From the NCBI GenBank assembly GCA_029204225.1, contig MU831935.1, positions 1-64,000 of the forward strand: DNA of 64,000 nt, in the 5' to 3' direction. Below, one piece after another: positions 47,082 to 56,930 of the stretch. A program made the translations under genes and the position numbers. Positions within the stretch are counted from its first letter, which is position 1. The number at the start of each line of letters is the position of its first letter. Below the pieces are notes generated by a model. It was given only the letters and a program-made list of their open reading frames with translations, made no database searches and was not told the DNA's origin. The stretch comes from Diphasiastrum complanatum. Taxonomy: Eukaryota > Streptophyta > Lycopodiopsida > Lycopodiales > Lycopodiaceae.

Positions 47082-47345
47082 ATGGGCATAGTCTCATGTG
47101 CCATAGAATATCTGACGAATCATCATTGTATGCCTTAAGCAAGCACCAAGGAGTTGGTATGCTAAGCTTAACACTTTTTTACTCTCTCAAAGCTTTGTTA
47201 TGAGTGAGTATGGTCATTCACTTTATTATAGATTTGCTGGAAATGATGTTACCATCTTTGGGTCTGGGTAATCTTTTGGTAATGTGGAAGCCGTCAAGTG
47301 GCTTCCCTGTGGGTCAGCTGATTTTCCATTGTTTTGCTGTTGTTC

Positions 47346-47552
47346 TTATTGTTGGCATTGAGCTATAGTTAGAACTCTAACAGGTTCGGATGATATATGA
47401 CATGCTGGAAGGATCCTGTTAGATTGTTTAGGGCAGTCTTTGAAACTGTGTTTGCAAACACAGTCTAGACATTCCGCATGGTATTGGTTTTTAACTTTAC
47501 AGTCAACCATAAAGTGGCATGTTTCACCACAAATAAAGCAACAGTTGCTCAC
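47346..47552 (-). pseudogene. Copia F Gag double zinc knuckle
   Basis: 68 residues with CFICGETCHFMVDC (a full C-x2-C-x4-H-x4-C knuckle) and a second, altered one, CLDCVCKHSFKDC. Two knuckles also occur in Copia E, suggesting the two fragments are relatives. Protease is missing between this and the integrase part. Confidence 0.75.
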
Positions 47553-47651
47553 TGGTCCTGTGGCGATAGCGTAACCATCTTGGATGGCTAGTTGTGCTAG
47601 ATTTTCTGGTGGTGTGGAATACTCATCTCGTGCGCACGAGCATGAATTGTC

Positions 47652-47990
47652 GGTTGATATTGTTGAGAAGTAGCCTTCGGCTCCGATTGAGTTTTAAGCA
47701 AGTGCTTCGGGTGAGAAGGGAGTGATCTGCTCCGGTTGAAATTTGAAAGAGCGCTTCGGCTGAGATTTAACAAGAAGCCTTCAGCTTCGACTGAGATTTA
47801 ACAGAAAGCCTTTGGTCGAGATTTAAACAAAATGCTTCAGTCGAGATCAGGACATAAGGCTCCGGTTGAGTTTTATTAGGAAGCCTTTGGTTAAGATTTA
47901 ACAGAAAGCATCGGTTGAGTTGCGACGGAAGGTCTATGAAAGGCTCGGTCGAGATCAGATCGATGAGCATCGGTTGAGTTGTAACTCAGG
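47652..47990. repeat. degenerate ~31-bp minisatellite
   Basis: About ten imperfect units built on AAGCCTTCGGTTGAGATTTA with variants. Spacing between successive CTTCGG/CTTTGG cores is near 30-35 bp. The frame stays open on the minus strand over part of the array, but I see no reason to call it a gene. Confidence 0.65.
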
Positions 47991-49320
47991 ACATGGTAGA
48001 ATTTTTTTTTTTTGTAGTGGCTCTGTCGAGAATTGGTGTGTAGCTGTCCGGTCCAGACGAGAGTCGTGGTTCGGCTTGGTAAGGAGCGTGAAGCCTTGGT
48101 CAAGAACTGAGTTGCACGTTGGTCAGGAGCAAATTGGTGAGCTCTGTAATGAACGTGTGAGAGACCTCAGAGCGATGGTTTTGCCGCACAGATCAGAATG
48201 GTGTGGCTCGGTTGAGTGTCTGTGTAGCTATGGAATGGCGCCAAATATTCACAGATTCCACTGAATCTGTGAACACGGTTTTCTTTCTTTACCGTTCTTT
48301 CTTCTTTGTTACTTCTTTAGGTTACGGTTCTTACGGATTAGTCTTCTTATTAGAACGGTTTCCAAGCAGAAGCATATTCTCAGATTTACAATGAGTATTC
48401 CCCAGCCTGTCAATGGGGAGAGATAGATTTGTTACTCAGCTACATGCATAAACAAGCCATGCAACCAGTCCTAGCTCAGTTTAGAATAGCATTACGAATC
48501 AAGGAGCAGTTCTACAATCTATTTACTAAAATCAGGGAACAAAACAATGACAAGATTAAACTACTCAGCAAGAAACAAGAAACAAGAAAACTAGATTCCT
48601 AGCAGCAATCTAGCAGCCCAAGAATCAAGAAACACCCATCTCTTGATGCTTGGAATGCCCAAGAACAATCAAGAACTTGAATGTAACAGAATATGCAAGA
48701 TCTACACCACAAATCTAGCCTATTTAGTTTACTTGAATGCTGATTCCTACATTAATCCACAAACAAGAAATGAAATATATTTCACAACTAAAAGCAAGGG
48801 AGTAAGCAAGAAATCTAGTTAACCCACAAACACAAAGGAAATCAAAACATGCTCATAGGAATTTCACTCAAGAACATTGCCATGAACAAGGAGCTTAGCA
48901 ATCATCAAGAACTCGTGGAAGATCTTCTTGATTTACTCAAGAGAACTTGACAATACATTAAGAGCTCCCTCACAAGAGAGAGGGGCCCTTAAATAAGTAA
49001 GAAGGCTACCCATGTGGAGCCCAAGTGGCAATTTCACCAAATTAAAAATTACATGTGGAAATTACCCTTCCACTAGAGGTCACCATCAAAAGGTGGCCCA
49101 CTCTAAATTATTTAAGGGGGGCCTACATCTATTTACAAAGCCTAGGAAGTATTACTAGCTCCTACATGGTTGTTCCTTCTCTGGGATACACCATGTAGGC
49201 TCACATAGATAATTCATTGTCATCCTAGCTAATAATTTCTCAGCTCTCATGCTCGGCTCTCAGCTTCTTCTACTCTCCTCCTTCTGAGACCTCCTCGGTC
49301 ATGGGTGAGAGATACTCTGT
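47990..49320. other. no gene seen
   Basis: No recognised coding sequence. The stretch 48400-49000 is A-rich on the plus strand with CAAGAA-type words; 49000-49200 has AAGTGGC and CCCATGTGGA motifs like those in LTR regions of this window. No partner copy was found here. Confidence 0.35.
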
Positions 49321-49329
49321 GTCTTCGGC

Positions 49330-50240
49330 TTGGCTCGAAATCTGGGGATTCTCTGGAATCCGCTAACAAGAAGTCAAATCTTTTCTTGTTTGCAAAAGAG
49401 TGAAGAAAATCCCAACACTTTTGTTTTGAGAATAAAAGCTTTGAATGATGAGTTGGCTTGCATTGATGAGAGCATTAAGGAAGGAGAGCTCATTCAAGTT
49501 ATTCTTAATGGTTTGTTGGATGCTCATGCTAACATTGTGCAAAGTCTTTCTATTCAAAGAACTTTGCCCAAGTTTGATAGATCTTCAAGAGATCTTGATC
49601 AATGAAGAATATAGGCTTCAAACAAGAGGTGGATCTTCATCAACATCTCAAGTTGGAGAGGAGGCTATGTTCATCAAGGGCAAATTCAAGGGCAAAAGCT
49701 CACAAAGAGTACTTCACTTCTTTGTTGGCATATGGAGATGACAAGAGGGTGATCTACACGGCCAATGATGGTGAGTGTGCAATCAAAGGGATTGGCACAA
49801 TTCCTATTTCTCTCTCTGCAAATAGGAATGTTCATTTGGAGGATGTTTTGTTCATTCCATCTATAACCAAGAATTTACTTAGTGTGAGTCATTTGCTAAG
49901 TAAAGGCCTCAAAGTTTAGTTTGATGGAGATGGTTGTATGATCAAAAGGAAGGATATCTTGATTGCAAAAGGTAAAAGGCAAGAGAAGTTGTTCAAACTA
50001 GATGCTTGTGTTATTGCTAACCAAGTTGGATGTGCTACAAGAGAGCAAATACCTATCCAAGAGGTTTGGCATAAAAGGATGGGGCACCTCAACTTCAAGT
50101 CATTGGAGGTAATTGCTAGGAAGCAAGTTGTAATTGGTCTTCCAAGTTCCTTAAGTAGCATCAATCATGTTTGCAAGTCTTGTGCTTTGTCAAAGTCACA
50201 TAGACTACCTTATACTAGATCTACAAAGCCTTTTCATTTG
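49330..50240 (+). pseudogene. Copia G, Gag to GAG-pre-integrase fragment
   Basis: Plus strand. Gag at 49330-49605 has LRIKALNDELACIDESIKEG, closely similar to residues 127-145 of Copia I. The zinc knuckle and protease are deleted, so gag (KGKFKGKS) joins directly to YFTSLLAYGDDKRVIYTAND. Then come IPSITKNLLSVSHLLSKGL and the zinc-binding WHKRMGHLNFKSLEV and CKSCALSKSHRLPY. It ends at about 50240, where sequence of a different Copia (H) begins. Confidence 0.85.
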
Positions 50241-50522
50241 GCTCAGGATCGTATCCTCAAGCTCTATATTCAAAGAAAAATCAGAAGTTCAGATCCCAGA
50301 GATCTACACAGTCAGATTTTCCTGACAAGAGGAGCAACATGCAATAGCTTGTATCAAATAGAAAATCATCTTTAGGGACTCCATCATTCCAGCCAAATGC
50401 AGAAACTATTCTGCAAATATTGTAAGAGGACTGGCCATCCCATCAAGGACTGCAGAACTCTAAAATACAACAATGAAAAGAAGAAGCAATTCCAACAACA
50501 AGCAAATGTCGCATCAACCAGT
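50241..50522 (+). pseudogene. Copia H, Gag end (left part, split by Copia I)
   Basis: Plus strand: ALYSKKNQKFRSQ linker, then LFCKYCKRTGHPIKDC, a complete CCHC knuckle at about 50400-50450, similar to those of Copia A-D. It runs to the CCAGT target duplication at 50518-50522, where Copia I is inserted. The sequence resumes at 56926. Confidence 0.8.
50518..50522. other. target-site duplication of Copia I, left
   Basis: CCAGT, matched exactly by 56926-56930 on the other side of the element. Confidence 0.9.
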
Positions 50523-51177
50523 TGTGAAAAATACAGATCCTAAGTGGATCTAAACTCCAAGATCATTGGCTTGAATGCTTGCACTCCAAACTACATAAGC
50601 TAGGAATTGGCAACACATTCTATGCTACCTAGAATGCAAAGAACTTGATCAAAAAGCATTTATCACAAATGGAAACTTCCATAAACATCAAGTGCGGCCC
50701 AAAATAGCATTATACAGTCCATAATACATCAGCCTACCACTTTTGGAAAGCACCTAAGATCATACACAATAGCTTGAAGACAATACACACAACAATGCTC
50801 TCAATGGAGGAAGAAACAATGACAATGATCTATTGATCTCAATGAAGCATACAAAAGGTTTCTCCAACCTGTTCTCCACGACTTCCCTACTATTTATGGA
50901 TGAGGAAGATGACTCTCTCTCCTCTCTCTAGAAGGTACTTGACCCTAGATATTCCCTATATAGGAAAAATAGCTAAAAATGGCTTATATGACCAAAATAC
51001 ATCAAAATGGTCTCATTTTGAAGGGTATGAAGTTTGACACTTCATCATACTGAAAAAATACAGTAAATAAAAACATTGTGGCCTGTTTCACACGTGTGAA
51101 ACTCCAGAACCAAAACTATTTACAATTTTAGCCAATTTAGGCCTCAAACTAGCTAGGAAATGTTGACAATTTTCACA
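50523..51177 (-). repeat. Copia I 3' LTR
   Basis: 655 bp, TG...CA. It contains the stop codon of Gag-Pol at its inner end and a perfect 18-bp palindrome at 51085-51102. Confidence 0.95.
51085..51102. promoter_or_regulatory. 18-bp palindrome with CACGTG core (3' LTR)
   Basis: GTTTCACACGTGTGAAAC is a perfect palindrome centred on a G-box. In the 5' LTR the matching site at 56833-56850 has one outer base changed (GGTTCACACGTGTGAAAC). In U3 it would lie about 130 bp upstream of the TATA box. Confidence 0.6.
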
Positions 51178-54100
51178 CTCCCTCTTCAACATTGGATGCT
51201 AGTTTCAACACAGTCTTTGAGCACATTCCAAGATTAGATCTATGCATTAAATATAGGTCCTTTCCCAATGGTTTGGTGAAGATATCAGCCACACACTGCT
51301 TTGAAGAGACATGTTGAAGCTCCACCTCTTTGGCAATGACTTGATCTCTCACAAAATGGTGAGCAATCTCAATGTGCTTGCTCCTTGCATGAAAAACAGG
51401 ATTGCTTGCCAAGCTTTGGGCTGAAAGGTTATCACAAAGTATGATTGGAGTCTTCTCTGGTTCCAGCAAGTGAAGATCCAATAACATCCTCTTGATCCAA
51501 AGAATCTCCTTGGTGCATATTGTTAATGCCTTGTACTCGGCTTCGGTGGAAGATAGAGAGATAGTTGGTTGCTTCTTTGATAGCCATGAGACCACTCCAT
51601 CTCCAAGATAGATTGCAAAGGCACTTGTTGACTTCCTATCCATTTGATCACCTGCAAAATCTGAATCTGAAAATCCACAAAGGTTAGGTGTAGTACCTCC
51701 ATACAAGATGCCAAAATCTCTAGATCCCGAGATGTATCTAAGTACTCTCTTTCCTAGCTTCCAATGAGCCTCACTAGGATCTTGCATAAATTGACTTAGT
51801 TTACCAACCACAAAGCTTAGATCAGGTCTTGTGATGGTTAACCATATAAGAGATCCTATTAGCTTTCTATAGAGAGTAATGTCCTTGAAGGATCTTTCAT
51901 TACTTCTTGTAGTTAGCTTTACATTTGATTCCATAGGAGTAGAAACAACTTTACAATCTTCCATATGAAACCTTTTTAGAATAGAGTTAACATACTTTTC
52001 TTGACATATGAATGTAGATTTAGAAGTTCTAATAATCTCTATTCCTAAGATATAATGAAGTTTACCAAGATCTTGAATTTCAAACTCTCTTTTGAGTGCC
52101 ATCTTGATTTCATCTATATCTAGATTGTTACCACCACTTAAGATAATGTCATCAACATAGATCAAAAGTAAAGTGATATCATTTTCATTCAATCTAAAGT
52201 AGAGAGAATGATCATACTCACTCATAACAAAGTTTTGAGAAAGTAAGAAGGAATTGAGCTTAGCATACCAACTCCTTGGTGCTTGCTTTAGCCCATACAA
52301 ACTCTTTTGGAGATAGCACACATGATTAGGCTCATCATGTGAAACATAGCCCTCGGGTTGCTCCATGTAAATATCTTCTTCAAGATCACCATTCAAGAAG
52401 GCATTAGTAACATCCATTTGCCACATATCCCAATCATAAAGAGTTGCAAGAGAGATTAGGATTCGAATAGTTACCATCTTTGCCACGGGTGCAAAGGTCT
52501 CATCATAGTCAATACCATATTCTTGAGCATACCCCTTTGCCACCAACCTTGCCTTGTACTTGTTGATTGATCCATCTTGATTTGTCTTGATCTTGAAGAT
52601 CCACTTACAACCAATTGCCTTCTTGTCCTTTGGAAGCTTTACCAACCTCCATGTGTTGCTTTTGATGAGTGCTTGATGCTCATGATCCATGGCTTGGATC
52701 CATTCCTTCTTTTGAATTGCTTCACCTACACAAGTTGGTTCATCAAAAGAGGTAAGAAAAGCAAAGTTAGAGTTGTCCACCACTTGCTTTCCTTTTTCAT
52801 CATAGGTTAGCCTTGATGGCTTAGCCCTTTGCCTTTGAGTCTTCCTTGAAGTTTGCTTTGGAGTGGCATCTCCATCTTCATCCAAGACATCTTGCACATC
52901 ATGATGATTAGTAGGCACATCAACATCAACATCAACAACATTGGAAACATTCTCTTCATGAAAGATGACATCCCTACTTATGACAACTTTCTTTGTAGAA
53001 GGAATGTACACTTTGTAAGCCTTGCTTACTTCACTATAGCCAACAAACACACCCTTCTTTGATGAAGGATCTTCTTTAGTTCTATCATCAAGTGTGATAT
53101 TGACAAAACATGTACATCCAAAGATCCTACAATGCTTGACACTCGGCCTTCTACCATAAAGAACCTCATGAGGAGTTTTACCATCCAAGGAAGCACTTGT
53201 CCATCTATTACATAGATAGTTAGCACATGCTAAAGCTTCCCCCCAAAAAGACTTAGCAAGATTAGCATGTAGTCTCATTGCCTTGGCACATTCACAAAGG
53301 GTTCTATTCTTCCTCTCGGCCACTCCATTCTGTTGTGGAGTCCTAGGACTAGACATCTCCCTCTTAATCCCATGTGCTATACAAAAGTCTTTGAACCTAT
53401 TTGAGGTGTATTCCCCTCCATTATCAGATCTTAAGCATTTGATCTTTGTATTGAATTGGTTTTCCATTTCATTCTTGAACTTGACAAATGCAGCAAACAC
53501 TTCATCCTTACTTCTAAAGTCATCAATGAAAGTTGCATACATCTTTGCCCCACCATTGCTTGTTGTACTAGAAGAATGAATATCAGAATGCACAAGTTGA
53601 AAAGCTTCTTTAGATCTAGAAGTAGATCTAGAATAAGCAAGTCTATGAGATTTGGACAAGGCACAATGTTCACAAACACTATTGTTTGCAACAAGACTTT
53701 TAGGGAGACCAAGAACAAGCTCTTTCTTTGCCATTACCTCCAAAGATTTGAAGTTGGGATGGCCCAACCTCTTGTGCCAAACTTCTTGGTTTGTCAATTG
53801 CTCCCTAGCCATACATCCTTCATGATTAGAGATCACACATGCATCAAGCTTGAAAAGTTTACCATGCCTCCTACCTTGAGCAATCAAGGATCCACATTTA
53901 CTTATCAAACATGCATCTCCAATGAACTCCACATCAAGTCCTTTGTCAATCATTTGACTTACACTAAGCAAATTCTTAGTGATTGAAGGAATGTACAAAA
54001 CATTTTCAAGATTTGCTTTCCTATTTGTTGAAAGGGAAATAGGAATAGTGCCTATGCCTTTGATGTCACATTGACCATCATTTGCAGTGTAGATGATGTT

Positions 54101-55099
54101 ACCTTCTCCCTCATAAGACAATAAGGATGTAAAGTATTCCTTATGTCTTGTCATGTGTGATGAGGCTCCACTATCAATCCACCAAGGATCATTATCATCT
54201 ATGTTGGCTAACAAACTTGAAGTCATAACAAGTGATTCACATGTGTTATGTTCTTCCTCATCTATTGTAAGATTTCCTTGCCTCTCTCCTTGCTCTCTTT
54301 TCTTCTTATAACATTCATTTGCAAAATGACCTTTTATCCCACAATAAAAGCACTTGAACTTTGACTTATTGTTCTTAGTAGAAGAGGAAGAGGAAGAGTG
54401 ATCATCATGATCAAAGTTACCACCTTTGGACCATTTCCCTTTGCCTTTACCTTTGCCCTTGAATTTGCCTTTTGTGAAGAAAGCCTCTTCACCTCCACCT
54501 TGCAAGGATGCACCATCAAGCTTTGATTGCAACCTATGTTCTTCAGCCAATAAGATTTCCTGCAAGTCAACCACACTTGGCAAGACTCTTTGAATGGCAA
54601 AACTTTGCACAAGGTTAGCATGTTCATTTAGCAAACCATTCAACATAACTTGGACTATTTCACCATCTTTTATGTTCTCATCAATGCATGCTAAATCATC
54701 ACTTAGGGACTTAACTCTCAAGATAAATGCATGAGCACTTTCACCCTCTCTTTGCCTACTAGAAAATATTTGTCTCCTTAGGGTCAATACCCTAGATGTG
54801 GACTTTGATTCAAAGAGCTTCTTTAAGGCATTCCATGCCTCACTTGCACTTTGACACTTTCCAACTTCCTTGAGAAGTTCATTTGTAACATTCATTTTAA
54901 TGATATGAAGAGCCCTTTTGGCCTTCTTATCAAACCTTTGTTGCTCTTGAAGTGTGAGAGGTCTCTCTTCAATTTCTGCAACTATGTCCATGAGTTCATT
55001 CAACTCAAGTAAGGACTCCATCCTCACTTTCCAAGTAGAGTAGTTTGATGAACTCAACCTTTCACTAGACTCTAGCATGATCCCACCATTGGAAGCCAT
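51173..55099 (-). CDS. Copia I Gag-Pol polyprotein
   Basis: 1308 residues in one uninterrupted frame; the ATG at 55099 follows a 1.16-kb leader. Gag spans about 1-245, with a KGKFKGKGKGK basic stretch at 210-220 and the zinc knuckle CFYCGIKGHFANEC at 250-263. Protease WIDSGASSHMT is at 307-317. GAG-pre-integrase has H442, H447, C476 and C479. Integrase has D506, D559 and E595 (35 residues between the last two) and a C-terminal part to about 720. RT is at about 815-1060 with YVDD at 981-984. RNase H is at about 1140-1280 with D1145/D1147, E1188 and D1223, ending VADIFTKPLG. After FIDDF (528) the segment SRYTWIYLL, seen in the relative at 62900, is missing, so the integrase core may not fold. 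Otherwise it looks able to make RNA, particles and cDNA. The stop TGA lies in the LTR. Confidence 0.95.
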   Translation of the reverse strand: MASNGGIMLESSERLSSSNYSTWKVRMESLLELNELMDIVAEIEERPLTLQEQQRFDKKAKRALHIIKMNVTNELLKEVGKCQSASEAWNALKKLFESKSTSRVLTLRRQIFSSRQREGESAHAFILRVKSLSDDLACIDENIKDGEIVQVMLNGLLNEHANLVQSFAIQRVLPSVVDLQEILLAEEHRLQSKLDGASLQGGGEEAFFTKGKFKGKGKGKGKWSKGGNFDHDDHSSSSSSTKNNKSKFKCFYCGIKGHFANECYKKKREQGERQGNLTIDEEEHNTCESLVMTSSLLANIDDNDPWWIDSGASSHMTRHKEYFTSLLSYEGEGNIIYTANDGQCDIKGIGTIPISLSTNRKANLENVLYIPSITKNLLSVSQMIDKGLDVEFIGDACLISKCGSLIAQGRRHGKLFKLDACVISNHEGCMAREQLTNQEVWHKRLGHPNFKSLEVMAKKELVLGLPKSLVANNSVCEHCALSKSHRLAYSRSTSRSKEAFQLVHSDIHSSSTTSNGGAKMYATFIDDFRSKDEVFAAFVKFKNEMENQFNTKIKCLRSDNGGEYTSNRFKDFCIAHGIKREMSSPRTPQQNGVAERKNRTLCECAKAMRLHANLAKSFWGEALACANYLCNRWTSASLDGKTPHEVLYGRRPSVKHCRIFGCTCFVNITLDDRTKEDPSSKKGVFVGYSEVSKAYKVYIPSTKKVVISRDVIFHEENVSNVVDVDVDVPTNHHDVQDVLDEDGDATPKQTSRKTQRQRAKPSRLTYDEKGKQVVDNSNFAFLTSFDEPTCVGEAIQKKEWIQAMDHEHQALIKSNTWRLVKLPKDKKAIGCKWIFKIKTNQDGSINKYKARLVAKGYAQEYGIDYDETFAPVAKMVTIRILISLATLYDWDMWQMDVTNAFLNGDLEEDIYMEQPEGYVSHDEPNHVCYLQKSLYGLKQAPRSWYAKLNSFLLSQNFVMSEYDHSLYFRLNENDITLLLIYVDDIILSGGNNLDIDEIKMALKREFEIQDLGKLHYILGIEIIRTSKSTFICQEKYVNSILKRFHMEDCKVVSTPMESNVKLTTRSNERSFKDITLYRKLIGSLIWLTITRPDLSFVVGKLSQFMQDPSEAHWKLGKRVLRYISGSRDFGILYGGTTPNLCGFSDSDFAGDQMDRKSTSAFAIYLGDGVVSWLSKKQPTISLSSTEAEYKALTICTKEILWIKRMLLDLHLLEPEKTPIILCDNLSAQSLASNPVFHARSKHIEIAHHFVRDQVIAKEVELQHVSSKQCVADIFTKPLGKDLYLMHRSNLGMCSKTVLKLASNVEEGV
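51178..51187 (-). other. Copia I polypurine tract
   Basis: The minus strand reads GAAGAGGGAG directly before the 3' LTR. It primes plus-strand cDNA and is also coding here, giving the EEG near the end of Gag-Pol. Confidence 0.85.
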
Positions 55100-56259
55100 G
55101 ATTCTAATGTTTCTTCAACTTTTAGGTTCTGTCCTAAAGCACTTAGCACTCACTTTTCTCTCAACAAATGATAGATAAAGAGATCTATGAAGATTTAGGA
55201 CCCTAAAACACTTCTATCTTGAACCTAGATGGTTTCCAAGCATAGAAAGGAAGATTGAAACACATGCAACACTTTGCACACACTAAGAATGGATTACAAA
55301 ATCAAACCAACCTGAACACACTCTTGCTTAAGCTCTCAAACTTTCCAGCAAGTGACCAAATCAAGTTATGGTGTGAAGAGTTACTTGCATTCTTAGAAAA
55401 TACCCAAAACTAGGATGCCAAGATTACCTAGTAATGAACAAACTTGATCAACATATGATCAACACACTAAGATATTGATTCAACCTGTAAAACCACATGT
55501 AAACCACACTTCTAAAAGTTTATAGACTCCAGCAAGTGATAAATACAAGATTTAGAGGTGAATGAATGAGCACAGTTAGTGAATCACAAGACTAGCTTCA
55601 CTATCTTGTCAAATCTTGGTGTTTAGATGTAGATCTAAGATCACTTCACATGAGAATGTTCCTCAACCTGTTAAGAACCTGAAAACACACTTGCATAATG
55701 GTTAACACCTTCCAGCAAATTTTCCAATCAAATTACATAAGGAGAGTTACTTACATGCTCAACAAAGTACACCAAAATTTATGCCAAAATTGATGACAAT
55801 CTTTACAATATGCTCTTCACAATGGAGCTTACAATATGTTCACCCAAAAAAGGGGATCTTTCATCCAAATGGGAGCTTTGCTCAGCCTTTAGGAGAATTA
55901 CAACTCACTCAAAAGAGCATTTGTCATCCACTTAAGGAGAAGTTTCATCCACTTAAGGAGAGTGTTCATCCAAGAATGGAGATTGTCAACAATAGGATTG
56001 AAAAGAACATTGTTAGTATTGAATATGCACAAGCCTCACAATCACAAATGATTAGGTGTTATGATCTGATCCAAAATAGTTTATTTTCAGCCTCTGATCT
56101 TCAATAGACCTGAAATATGCTTTTGATCCACAAGTTCAACTCACAAAACAAAGGTTAGTAAGATTTGATCAACAAAGCAATGCAAAATCATGCTAGAACT
56201 TGATCAAACATCCAAATATCACCAAAAATGGAATACTTACTGTAAATAGAAGCCAACCA
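55100..56259 (-). other. Copia I untranslated leader with repeats
   Basis: No coding sequence on the minus strand. Three degenerate copies of a roughly 175-bp unit are visible, each with AACCTG, a CACACTT-like word and TTCCAGCAA or CTCCAGCAA (about 55313, 55484 and 55664). A short tandem repeat around CATCCACTTAAGGAGA lies at about 55912-55975. One plus-strand open frame of 108 codons (55781-56107) is antisense and probably chance. The packaging signal and any leader structure would lie here. Confidence 0.7.
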
Positions 56260-56271
56260 GCTCTGATACCA
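56260..56271 (-). other. Copia I primer-binding site
   Basis: GCTCTGATACCA on the plus strand (complement TGGTATCAGAGC), matching the 3' end of initiator Met-tRNA, directly next to the 5' LTR at 56272. Confidence 0.92.
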
Positions 56272-56925
56272 TGTGAAAAATACAGATCCTAAGTGGATCT
56301 AAACTCCAAGATCATTGGCTTGAATGCTTGCACTCCAAACTACATAAGCTAGGAATTGGCAACACATTCTATGCTACCTAGAATGCAAAGAACTTGATCA
56401 AAAAGCATTTATCACAAATGGAAACTTCCATAAACATCAAGTGCGGCCCAAAATAGCATTATACAGTCCATATACATCAGCCTACCACTTTTGGAAAGCA
56501 CCTAAGATCATACACAATAGCTTGAAGACAATACACACAACAATGCTCTCAATGGAGGAAGAAACAATGACAATGATCTATTGATCTCAATGAAGCATAC
56601 AAAAGGTTTCTCCAACCTGTTCTCCACGACTTCCCTACTATTTATGGATGAGGAAGATGACTCTCTCTCCTCTCTCTAGAAGGTACTTGACCCTAGATAT
56701 TCCCTATATAGGAAAAATAGCTAAAAATGGCTTATATGACCAAAATACATCAAAATGGTCTCATTTTGAAGGGTATGAAGTTTGACACTTCATCATACTG
56801 AAAAAATACAGTAAATAAAAACATTGTGGCCTGGTTCACACGTGTGAAACTCCAGAACCAAAACTATTTACAATTTTAGCCAATTTAGGCCTCAAACTAG
56901 CTAGGAAATGTTGACAATTTTCACA
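56272..56925 (-). repeat. Copia I 5' LTR
   Basis: 654 bp with U3 at the right. It carries a TATA box at about 56704-56713 and a CACGTG palindrome at 56833-56850. Almost identical to 50523-51177. Confidence 0.95.
56704..56713 (-). promoter_or_regulatory. Copia I TATA box
   Basis: CCTATATAGG, about 215 bp into the 5' LTR from its outer end, the usual place for the U3 promoter. A CT/GA-rich stretch (56660-56680) lies just downstream in the sense of transcription. Confidence 0.6.
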
Positions 56926-56930
56926 CCAGT
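56926..56930. other. target-site duplication of Copia I, right
   Basis: CCAGT, identical to 50518-50522. Confidence 0.9.

Larger units (their letters stand above)
50523..56925 (-). mobile_element. Copia I, nearly intact recent Ty1/Copia insertion
   Basis: 6403 bp with LTRs at 50523-51177 and 56272-56925, termini TGTGAAAA...TTTTCACA, a perfect 5-bp target duplication CCAGT, PBS at 56260-56271, PPT at 51178-51187 and a single open Gag-Pol at 51173-55099. By direct comparison the LTRs differ at one substitution (T51087 versus G56834) and one single-base indel (near 50732), so the insertion is recent. It is inserted in opposite orientation into Copia H. Copia G and J are older relatives. The integrase lacks a short segment (see the Gag-Pol entry). 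Confidence 0.95.

Noticed and set aside
47767-48103. Minus-strand frames over the minisatellite
   Set aside because: Repeat periodicity near a multiple of three keeps them open; no independent coding evidence.
53456-53986. 176-codon plus-strand frame opposite Copia I Gag-Pol
   Set aside because: Shadow of the strongly supported minus-strand polyprotein.
55781-56107. 108-codon plus-strand open frame in the Copia I leader
   Set aside because: Antisense to the element, in a repeat-rich untranslated leader, with no similarity to a known protein and low complexity from the repeats. Most likely chance.
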